From contig CAJNOI010000086.1 in NCBI GenBank assembly GCA_905250115.1, positions 237,082 to 301,081 on the forward strand: a DNA stretch of 64,000 nt. Direction: 5' to 3'. Below the pieces are notes generated by a model. That model worked only from the letters and a program-made list of their open reading frames with translations, had not been told where the DNA came from and ran no database searches. Made by a program: the position numbers and the translations under genes. Shown piece after piece: positions 23,501 to 32,925 of the stretch (position 1 is its first letter; every line of letters begins with the position of its first letter). This DNA comes from Adineta steineri. Taxonomy: Eukaryota; Rotifera; Eurotatoria; Adinetida; Adinetidae.

Positions 23501-26500
23501 TTTGAATCAGAAACAAAAAGATTTCCATAACTATCGAAACCGAAAGTTCGTGGTGAATTTAATTGGCTTGATGAAGAACCAGCAGTAGTTGTACATCCAA
23601 ATAAACATCGAAAACCATATGGTCCTGATCCTATAACTCGATTATTATTAGAGTCAATAAGGAACATATAATTATTAGCATCAAAAGTAATAGCATGTGG
23701 GCAATTAAGTGTTATAGTTCCTATTGCACCACTGCCTACTTTAGTTATTCCAGCTATTTGTCCTGGTGGAAAAAATTGAATTCTATTGTTTCCGCAATCG
23801 GTAACATATACATTAAATTGAGCATCAACATAAAGTCCGGAAGGATAATAAAGTTGAGTCACAGCAGAACCCGCAGAACCTGTACCAGCTACTACAGTAA
23901 CAGTAGTCCCATTATCATTTAACCATTTTTTGACAACTTGATGGCTCCAAGTTATTGAACAATAAAGAGTATTACTAATATCGATAAAAAACCCTTCAAT
24001 ACCGTTATTAACTGTCATAACCGTAACACTACTATTGGCATTTACTGCCATTTTATTAATTTGACTATTAGCCCCATTGTCAACGTATACATCACCATAA
24101 AGTGTCGCATAGATAGCATATGGACTATTCGAACCACTGGTTATGTTTCTGCTAGAAATGACACTTCCTTCAAGAAACACATAAATTACAGTGTTGGCTC
24201 GATTAGCAACGTAAACAGTGTTATTAATACTGACAAAAATACCATAGATACCTGAACCGGCTATATTGCTATTAGCGAATGTAACAGCATCTGTATACCA
24301 AGTTGTAGATGGACAAAAGTTTGGTTGATTAAAAGACAGAGCTATAAACAAAGAATATTAGATTAAAATCAACATCTTAAAATCTATCAGAAACATATGA
24401 GACGGTTATGAAAAATTTCTTGTTTTATACAACTTCGTATCAAATATTTTTCAATGAAATAGTGATAATAATGATGATATAGAACTGCTATAATTGGCAA
24501 TATACTACTGATATAAAAATTGTGTTAGTTCATAATCTTATATAAAGAAAAAACTATAGTTTTTTGGAAACTATTGATCTATTACATGAAATTAAAAAGT
24601 ATACAGTTTTGACAATAAATTCAAATAATAACTTTATTAACTATAGCTCGATAGTTAAATTATGTTCTATCCTATAGGATACTTACGATAGGTAGTATTT
24701 GGTATTGACATAAACTTTTGCACTCGATTATTACTACCTTGATCAGTAACATATATATTTCCATAGCTATCAAAACTAAAAGTCGATGGACTACTTAATT
24801 GATTGGATGCTGAACCACTGGTAGATGCACATGCAATTATACAACGAAAGCCATTAGGTCCTGAACCAATAATACGATTATTATTACTGTCTACAATAAA
24901 AAGATATCCACCACCATCAAGTGCAACATCACTAGGACAATCAAGTGAAATAGTTCCAGTAGCTGTACTTCCTGCTACTGTAGTTGCTGTTACTTGTCCA
25001 GACAAAAATAATTGCACCCGATCGTTTCCACAATCAGCAACATATAAATTAAGATTTGTATCAACAAAGATTCCACGAGGATTACTAAGTGTATTCGAAG
25101 TTGATCCAGAGCATTCTGTACCAGCAGCAACAATCCACATACTTGAATTACCATTCAATGATTTAATGGCAACTTGATTTTGAGTATATAATGAACAGTA
25201 AAGAGTATTATTAACATCGATAAAGAGATCATAGCATGCACCTTGAACCTGCATTACTGAACTACTTGTATTTCGATTTGATACCCACTTATCGACTCTA
25301 TTATTTGTATATCCATTATCGACATAAATATCACCAGTGATTGTAGCAAAGATACTATATGGAGAAGTAACACCACTAGTAATATTTTTTGTGGGTATAC
25401 TACTTCCTGATAACCATACTTGAATCTGATTGCTTGCTTTATTGGCGACGTAAACTGTATTATTAGTATCTACGAAAATTCCATATGGACTCGTGCCAAC
25501 TGTGCTACTAGTTGCAAAAGTAATACCAACACTATCCCAAGCAGCATAGGCGCCAAATTTTGGTTGATTGAATGATATGACTAAAATAATATTAATTTTA
25601 TTTTTATTCTATTATGTACAAATCACATAATTGTTGAGAGCGGGTATGCATGTGTGTGTGTATGGTGGAATATCAAACAGCGATACCCACATTCTCAGCT
25701 AAAAAATATTCATATGCTCTGAATTCTCAAGTAGTTCGTGGTAAAACCTGTACTATGCAATAAGGCCTACTTAGAGCGAGAAACATTTATAACAAACTAT
25801 CTTAATATTGTTTTTTTTTCGAATTATGATTATTTTATTATACTTCTGACCTATAGAACTAGATGCTTTAGAAAATATATAATGCTACTATTTTCATCTC
25901 TTATGTACTAGATCAGAACTTAGTAAAATGTTTATAAGCTTAAAAAGAAAATGGTAAGAAAAAAAATTGTAATAAGTTTTGAGTACTCTCCATTCGTTCT
26001 TTTGGTTCGTATTACCAGTAAAACAATGTATGAAATTAATGTTCATATGAGCATGTAATAATAAGTATAGTTCTGATTAAATACTAACAGAACTCGATTA
26101 TTTTCAACTGGAATATTTTTCAATCACAAATCAGGATAAAAAGGTCTTTGTAAGAGAATTATTCACATCGTTGAGAATAGCGCCTTAATTAGTCATTTTA
26201 AATTATTTACAAATCATTTCTTGTACTTAGACGCTCATTGGGATAGTAGACTTTCATATCTTCGTGCACATTCTAGTAAGTGATAGTGAAGATGGATATA
26301 CTTAATATTCATTATCAGTTATTACATTACCATTGGAATAAGAGACGAGTGTTGATGTAGTAGTCGTTTGAACGATGTTCATCATAGTTGTTGCTATAAA
26401 CAAAGATGATTTCTTAACAATATAGAAAAAGAAAGGAAGAAAGACATTTAATATACCATCAGCTGTAGTTGTTGTTGAGGTTGTATCTAAAACAAATAGA

Positions 26501-27667
26501 ATTTTGTTTATTTTAGGTATTGAATAGGAACGTTTATCGTTATATATACTTATACTTACTGCAGACATTTGATGACAAAAGAATTTTTTGAATTCTATTA
26601 TTATACTGATCAGTAACGAATATATTTCCATAACTGTCAAAATTCATGCTTTGTGGAATATTTAATTGGCTGGATGATGAACCAGATCCAGAACATGACA
26701 TTATACATCGAAAACCGTTAGGTCCTGAGCCAATAATGCGACTGTTGCCATTGTCAACAATAAAAACATATCCACCACCATCAAGTATAACTCCAGTTGG
26801 ATGATAGAGTGTGATGGCTCCTGTTGATATTGTTGTTCCATTCAATTGTCCTGATGCAAATTTTTGAATCCGACTATTTCCCCAATCAGCTGCATACAAG
26901 TTCATGTAAGTATCGACAAAAATTCCACATGGATTATTAAGTGTTGTCGATGTTGACCCAGCTGTATTACTTACACCGGCAACATTACTCCATACATTTA
27001 AATTTTGGATCAATGATTTATAGATAACTTGATGATAAGAAAATATTGAGCAGTAAAGCATATTGTTAATATCCACAAAAATACCATAGCATATTGAACA
27101 AATATACATTGCTGGAACACTACTTGTCGTATTCCATGCCCATTTGTCAACTCGATAATTTGAGTAGGCATTACCGACATAAAGATCCCCATTGTCCGTA
27201 GCGAAAAGAGGATAAGGTGTAGTTAAACCACTTGAAATATTGCCAGTAAGTGTAGTACTTCCGTTAAGCCATATTAGAATCCTGCCATCCGTATAATCAG
27301 CTACATAGACAGTATTATTTGTATCGACAAAAATACCCAGAGGACGTGTGCCGACCAAGGTGCTTGTAGCAAAAGTTAGAGCCGTCTGGTTCCACGTTGC
27401 ATTTGCACAAAGTTTTGGTTGATTGTACGAAATACCTAAGAAAAATAATGAGAATCATTGCAAGCTCAATGATAGATACTTGGTCAGTTTATTCATATTG
27501 ATCTCACAGATATTTATTTTGAAAGAAAGATTCTTGCATGAAGTAAAACGTCTTACTTTTACATTAAGTATATTGACAATTTTAATAAAATACATACCCG
27601 ATGTTTGACCAATATATAGGAATAATAACCACATATTGAAAAACTTAAATAATATCATATTATTCAT
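13827..27667 (-). CDS. NHL-mucin-REJ-GPS-PLAT-polycystin fusion, 30 exons
   Basis: Thirty coding exons (minus strand) can be joined with GT..AG introns and matching phase: 27598-27667, 26560-27435, 26457-26486, 26331-26393, 24687-25580, 23457-24341, 22516-23400, 21629-22357, 21489-21575, 20965-21428, 20779-20908, 20500-20698, 20226-20443, 19919-20173, 19511-19867, 19401-19459, 18974-19350, 18693-18807, 18319-18635, 17872-18265, 17563-17819, 17177-17506, 17014-17129, 16799-16976, 16454-16747, 16166-16305, 15892-16114, 15462-15842, 14799-15411, 13827-14744. They encode about 3,617 residues: signal peptide, four NHL propellers, Ser/Thr stalk, REJ region, GPS, one TM, PLAT, then a six-helix polycystin channel. 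Polycystin-1 relatives are membrane receptors/channels; NHL propellers at the N-terminus are unusual. Two single-base slips in T runs (near 19096-19100 and 13998-14001) break the frame. Two adjacent genes remain an alternative; phase agreement favours one. Confidence 0.8.
17563..21575 (-). CDS. REJ region and GAIN/GPS autoproteolysis site
   Basis: Exons 9-21 of the fusion gene. The REJ-type region shows the W.Y.C-like strand (KWKYTYYC) and repeated Ser/Asn/Leu-rich beta sequence. Close to the membrane the exons 17563-17819 and 17177-17506 carry a GPS pattern: GCYYLDENSNWKSDGL, then about ten residues later ECLSTHLTSFAGGFIVLP, with the two cysteines, Trp and the CxxxHLTSFA signature of polycystin-1/adhesion-receptor cleavage sites. 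Cleavage would occur at HL|T. Exon 18974-19350 has a stop unless one T is added in the run near 19096-19100; with that base the exon is 378 nt and in phase with both neighbours. Confidence 0.8.
18865..18932. repeat. TGTGGG-type hairpin inside an intron
   Basis: Left arm GGGTGTGGGTGTGGGTG, loop with ATATCATCTCGTATCATC, right arm ACACCCCACACC. It lies in intron 18808-18973 of the fusion gene and accounts for most of the excess of that 166-nt intron over its ~50-nt neighbours. Confidence 0.8.
21629..22357 (-). CDS. Ser/Thr-only mucin-like stalk exon
   Basis: A 729-nt exon, phase 1 at both ends. Nearly all of its ~243 codons are Thr or Ser, mostly ACT/ACC/ACA/ACG and AGT/AGC, plus a short mixed tail at the 3' end. 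It would make a densely O-glycosylated stalk lifting the NHL propellers off the membrane. The simple triplet repeat creates a spurious Val/Leu ORF on the opposite strand. Its length is likely variable between alleles. Confidence 0.85.
22516..27667 (-). CDS. N-terminal block: signal peptide and four NHL propellers
   Basis: The first exon encodes a signal peptide (ATG at 27667; an in-frame ATG at 27685 is possible but TTTATTTCAG directly precedes 27667, so it may follow a 5'UTR intron). Exons of 876, 894, 885 and 885 nt each encode one six-bladed NHL propeller of about 295 residues. Blade signatures recur in each, such as GIFVDTNNTVYVA, NLYVADCGNDRIQ, GYLFIVDSNNNRI and SYGNIYVTD. Every propeller exon begins and ends in phase 1. 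Two tiny Thr-rich exons (26457-26486, 26331-26393) separate propellers 1 and 2. NHL propellers usually bind proteins or glycans, so this is the likely extracellular ligand-binding part. Confidence 0.85.
25636..25700. repeat. Degenerate TGTGGG-type hairpin in an intron
   Basis: GAGAGCGGGTATGCATG...(TG)n...CGATACCCACATTCTC can still fold. It lies in the 750-nt intron between the Thr-rich mini-exons and NHL propeller 2. Confidence 0.45.
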
Positions 27668-27685
27668 CTGAAATAAAATTAACAA

Positions 27686-28186
27686 AGTAGCAATATCTAC
27701 TGAAAGGATTAGAAAATAGTTATGAAATATAAGATCTTTACGATTTTCAGTTTATAGGTATTTACATATAATACGTATAATTGCATATAAAGCCATTTAA
27801 AGACGATCCTATTTTGTAGATAAAACTTTACGTAATGCAGTCTATCTATCTATATATATATAAAGAAGAACGCATCTTGAGGGTGTGATTGTAGGATACG
27901 GAAGCCACTATTTGTCTATGTAAATAATAATGATTGTCTGTCTGTTTTTTGTGCATTTGATTTCGGTAATAACTAGCGTCATCAAACTTTTCATGACATA
28001 TTTCTTGGTCTAGAAGAGAATTTAGACACGACTGGCGCGACCAAGAAGGGTAGGAAGGGGCTAGGTAAAATTCCACCCAGACTGTGAAAATCAAAAAATT
28101 CTCTAATGCACGATAAGGAAGAGAATGTGTATATGAGTCTTTTTTCTAGCTTGCGATGATGATGTAATAGTTCTCTTACGTGACTT
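27686..28186. other. Upstream region of the NHL-polycystin gene
   Basis: AT-rich, with a (TA)n run at 27847-27862 and a single TGTGGG-type arm (TTGAGGGTGTGATTGTAGG, about 27877-27895). An 82-codon minus-strand ORF at 27846-28094 shows no recognisable domain and is not supported as a gene. Confidence 0.4.
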
Positions 28187-28747
28187 TAGGTTATGGGTGG
28201 GTGAGTGAGTGAGGGTCTGGGTGTTGATGGATAAGTGAAGCTCTGTGCGGGTTAGGGTCTGGGTTAGTGAGTGAGCGCGTGGGTCGTTGAGTGAAGGTCC
28301 TGGTGGGTGGGTGAGGGTCTGAGTGGGTGAAGGTCTGGCTGGGCGAGTGAGGATCCGAATAGGTCAGAATCTTGTAGGTGAGTGAAGGTCTGGGTGAGTG
28401 GGTCAGGGTCTGAGTGGGTGAAGGTCTGGTTGGGCGAGTGAGGATCCGAATAGGTCAGGATCTTGTGGGTGAGTGAAGGTCTGGGTGGGTGGGTCAGGGT
28501 CTGAGTGGGTAAATACCTGGGTGGGTGAGTGAGGGTCTGAATGGGTCAGAGTCTGGGTGGGTGGGTGAGGGTCTGAATGGGTCAGAGTCTGGGTGGGTGG
28601 GTGAGGGTCTGAATGGGTCAGAGTCTGAGTGGGTGGGTGAGTAAGTGAGGGTCTGGGTGGGTGAATGAGAGTTTGGGTGAATGAGAGTTTGGGTGGATAA
28701 GGGTCTGAGTGGGTGAGTGTGTCTAGTGGATATGATACTCATACTAA
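28187..28747. repeat. G-rich minisatellite within a TGTGGG-type fold-back
   Basis: The tract is built of GGTCTGGGTGGGTGAGTGA-like units. A 91-bp higher-order unit starts at about 28321, 28412 and 28503, and a 36-bp unit repeats three times over about 28530-28640. The tract begins with GGGTGGGTGAGTGAG and ends with CTCATACTAACACTCTCAAG, the usual right arm of the hairpin family, so it may be an expanded member. It has strong strand asymmetry (G on the plus strand) and G-quadruplex potential. Translated ORFs in it (28494-28760) are artefacts. Confidence 0.8.
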
Positions 28748-31700
28748 CACTCTCAAGCAAAAAGATATTTATAAAAATTTCAAATGCTAAGTACTAAAAG
28801 TGAGAAAGGAAAATGATCTAAGCGTATTGTGCGATATCGTAAACCGATAATTCATAGAAGACCATAGCGACGTCGTTTGGGCATACACAAAATATGTTTT
28901 ATCAAATTATCTCAACCAATATCGGGTACTGTCGCTAGTTCATAATAAAACAATACAACGTCTAAAAGTCCCTTACGATTAATTTATGAAACACAAACTA
29001 AAAAGCGTACTTAAATGTTAGGGGTAGGAATTAAACAACCCTATCGTCAATACATATCACAGATATTATCAATTAATATTAATTAATTAGTAATAACTGA
29101 TAACATAGGTTGCGACAAATGTTAAACAAGAATCAATATAGATCATCATTGGATACTCTGTTACATTCAGCACATCATATACTGCAAGAGAAGGAAGTAG
29201 TTTAAAATGAAAGCGTCCTCTATCATAAGAACAATTTACTACAAATTTTGGGAGGCAAAATATTAATGGCACTAACTGATATTACAACAACTATGTTTTA
29301 TCTCGCATTATATTCCTTAAAATGCAGCGCTAACAGTTTTTTTTTAAATAGTATTCTGTAATAATCTTTTGAAATAAACAGAATAAAATATACTCATTCA
29401 AAATAACAAGAATATTGAAGCGTTTGCGACATTAATATTTTTTTTAACGAACATACAATAACTTTTCTACATATTAAACTTTGTTTTATTACCATGTGTT
29501 AATGATAATTATTTTCTTAGATGGTATATTACCTATTGTTAAATTTCATCTTATTTTGATATTATATTTAGAATATTTATATATATTTACAGTATTCGAG
29601 TAAATATTTTTCTAACATGCGCATTGCATTATTATTTCTTTAACCAGGAATATGTTGAAGTTATTTTATTTAATTAAAAATATAAAATTTTGTATTTTCT
29701 CTTTTTCATCAGAAGAATTTTTAAAAAGTATATTCCTGTGTATTCTTTTTTATATTATAAGAAAAATATTACTTTTGCTTATTGCATTTTCTTTAACTCA
29801 TTTTCATATTCTGAAATATAATTGTGGAAAAAAGAACCTAATGTTTTTTTTTGTTTCATGTTTCTATGAGAGAGAATAATCATATTTTACTGAAAGTCTA
29901 TATCGAACCTAAAACATCTGTTAATTCATATTTTTCAAAGAATATTTGAGGAAAACATTATTTTTTACTGAACCTGTAACTACCTTATATATCTAGGAAC
30001 AATTTAACATTCATTTTTAAGTATCTAAAGTAACTTATTTAAAATAAATCATATTTACTGTATGTTTCGAAACATCTGCACAATGTGATCAAGTATTATA
30101 GAAAAAGCATGAAGAAAAATGCTTATTTCAGTTAAATATAAGATGCTATCCTTGGTTAAGGTAATATAAGAATAAAAGGTTCTTTTAAACATATTAATGG
30201 TCATTACTTTCAGATTGTGATACACGTTCATAAATTTAATAGTTTAAATGAGTATACGTGATCGCACTTTTCTAAATTCTATGTCTAATATAAAAAGAAG
30301 AAAAATTATCAAAATCACGAGAATATATGATCAGTAGTATAAAAGAAATTTATTCATTGGTATATGCAAATAACGATCAGAGATTTGTCTATTGCATCGA
30401 AGTAATGACAAAATATTAGAATAATTAATAGTTTCATTTTTCTCTTAATGTGTGATTATGTAGTTGAAAAGCTTTCTGTTTATTTATCTAACCTGATATC
30501 GGTGCAATGAATAACCAGTTGTGTTGTATTTGTTTAACTTAAATGTTTGAAAAATATACTTTTTTAAACATTCCTTTAAATAAGAAGAGGAAAAAGTATG
30601 GTATAGGAGTATTCTTGAGTGTTGTTAATAAATACTTGTACTTTCACCTTATACCATCACGTAGGTAACGACTGTGTTTTCTTTTCTCATATTACGCATG
30701 GTTCGCCAGATGTAAAAACAAAAAAAAAAGAAATAGTACATTGAGAAAGTACTTATTTATGATTTGAAAAAAAATAGTTAACAGTAGTTTAATAGTCTTT
30801 AATATTAGTCAACAATTTAAATTTAGAAAATAAAATATAATCGTATAGAAATTCTTAGAAAGATTTAAATCAATTATCAATTTTACTTCATATAATACCT
30901 ACATCTTTTTTAATTTCTAATTATTCAGACAACGATGACGAAATATTAACTCAAAAAAAAAAACAAATGTCACTCATAGATATAATAACACAGTTGATCT
31001 AATTAAATCTTATTCCTGGAAATTTTCATTTTTAAATGCTTTTCAACTAATAAAAAAACTTGCTTATTCAAAAAGAAAAATGTCGTCGTCATACAAAAGA
31101 AGGTAAGAAAAAAAATATTCATCTATTATTATAGAAACAATATTAGTTACCAAACACATCTGTTTCGTTTATTATAAAATACACTACCTTCTATATAATA
31201 TGATGTATTCACTATGAAATAGAAAATAAACTATAAGTGAACAAGAATGAATAGTAAACGTTTGAAAATCAATTTCCTATAAAATAGAATTCTAAACAAA
31301 TTTTATATTGTTCATTGATTATCTAGTAGATCCATACTGATATCAAAAATAAAGCACAAGAATTTTTTTATGTTTTGTGGTGAGAAGAATCTTGTCTGAT
31401 GAGATAATTCCTATTTTGTCAGTCAACATCTCATACATCTTTTAATATTGAGCATTTGATTGTTTTACATTTCTTATTTCTCAATACAAACTATACTAAT
31501 GTGTTTGATATATAAAATAAGATTTCTTTTTTGTGCACTCAATTAAATCAAACCTTTTTTCTGTGAGAAAATATATTTTTTTTAAAGTCATTAGAAAAAA
31601 AAAAAAGAGTAAAAGAATAGTTTTAATTTAGATAATTCTTTCTTATGATATAAACGAGGAAAAAATTATTAGTCATTCGTAGGTTTATTACAATTCTGAT

Positions 31701-32402
31701 ATATTATTTCAAATGGAGACAAATTTGATCGTGTATATTTATTTTTTTATTTGAATAAAGATATATTCAGTGATCGAAAGAATGATCTTTTGATATCAAT
31801 GATAAATGAGTATTAATCAAATAAACGAAAGAATAATCCTTCGATTATTATATTTATATCATTTACATGCTTATCGATTATATTCGTTATGATAAGAATA
31901 AAGATATAAAAGATATTTTTGGTTTATGCATTGAAATTAATGGTTGATGTTACACAAAATAGGATGATTTAAGTATAATTATTTTGAATATTATTTACAT
32001 CGATAGTGTATAGTAAACAAGACGTGAATTTTGTTTTTTATGTTATTACCATTAGTTTCTTCATTATCATCACGAATACAAATAAAGATGTAGAAGAATA
32101 AAAAAAAGTAATTTTTGGCATTACTTCGTTGGTAGCAAAAATGATTCATCATGTGACGATGCAAAGCAGAGAACGGCAAATAATCGTCAGAAAATTATGA
32201 AGACGTCATTCAATGTACTTTTTCAGAAGTTAAGTGTTCATGAAAATGAACATCTGGAAAAGTTTTCCAAAATAAAACTGAATCCTGCTGAAAATATTAA
32301 ATACTAAATATTTCTAACAGTAAATATTCTATTCTTTCTCAATGTATTCTATGAAGCATTTAACGTCATTCTCTGACTTTCTCTTTTTCACTTGAGCAGT
32401 CA
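28748..32402. other. Long AT-rich region without a recognised gene
   Basis: About 3.6 kb of strongly AT-rich DNA with homopolymer runs and only short, low-complexity ORFs (for example 29652-29879, 31991-32179). I see no domain, RNA or intact repeat. Decayed sequence or regulatory DNA is possible. Confidence 0.5.
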
Positions 32403-32914
32403 TCCTATTCCGCAATGTTGAACATTTCAGGAACGAGTTCCGCTCCGGAATCGATTCCGTTCAATTCCGGGAACTCGATCGACACATAATATTCGATACC
32501 CACTCGAAAATTGATCGAGTTCCGTCCAATTCCGGAATTGGTAGGAATTCCGTATAATTCCGGAATCGGTCGGAATTCCCAGGAATTCCGTCCAATTCCA
32601 CTGAATTCCGTCTTGATGTAATTCCCGGAATTCCGTAACGGAATTGGATCGTATCCAAGCTGGATAACTTATCAGCACAACACAACAAATGTGGGTGAGG
32701 TGGATGGTGTGATTCCGGTACGGAATTCCGGAATCGGTAGGAATTTCGTGCAATTCCGGAATCGGTAGGAATTCCGTGCAATTCCGGAATCGGTCGAACT
32801 CGATCAATCTTGACTGGGTGTCTTATGTTGTGTGTCGATCGAGTTCCCGGAATTGGACGGAATCGATTCCGGTGCGGAACTGATTCCTCCAATGTTCAAC
32901 ATCGCGGAATAGGA
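32403..32914. mobile_element. Fold-back element with ~120-bp inverted ends
   Basis: The first ~120 bp (from TCCTATTCCGCAATGTTGAACA) and the last ~120 bp (to TGTTCAACATCGCGGAATAGGA) are near-perfect reverse complements, sharing GGAATCGATTCCG and CGGGAACTCGATCGACACA. The centre repeats GGAATTCCGGAATCGGTAGG-like palindromes and contains one G-rich TGTGGGTGAGGTGG patch. No coding capacity is supported; ORFs at 32427-32892 only reflect the repeats. The right end stops about 12 bp before the inverted-duplication boundary. A non-autonomous DNA transposon or fold-back element is likely; no clear target duplication was found. Confidence 0.75.
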
Positions 32915-32925
32915 TGCATTCTCCC

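Noticed and set aside
24803-25177. 124-codon plus-strand ORF opposite NHL propeller 2
   Set aside because: Antisense shadow of a well-supported propeller exon.
27846-28094. 82-codon minus-strand ORF
   Set aside because: Includes a (TA)n run and a TGTGGG-type arm; no recognisable family and no splice partners found.
28187-28747. Regularly spaced repeats resembling a CRISPR array
   Set aside because: Units are adjacent G-rich minisatellite repeats without unique spacers, in a eukaryotic genome.
28494-28760. 88-codon ORF with repeated HPDSDPFRPSPT
   Set aside because: It is a translation of the G-rich minisatellite, with no start context or domain.
29652-29879. 75-codon hydrophobic ORF in the gene-poor stretch
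   Set aside because: Phe/Lys/Ile-rich composition expected of AT-rich DNA; no signal, domain or neighbour supports it.
32427-32892. Overlapping minus-strand ORFs of 126 and 143 codons
   Set aside because: They lie wholly inside the GGAATTCC fold-back element and reflect its repeats.
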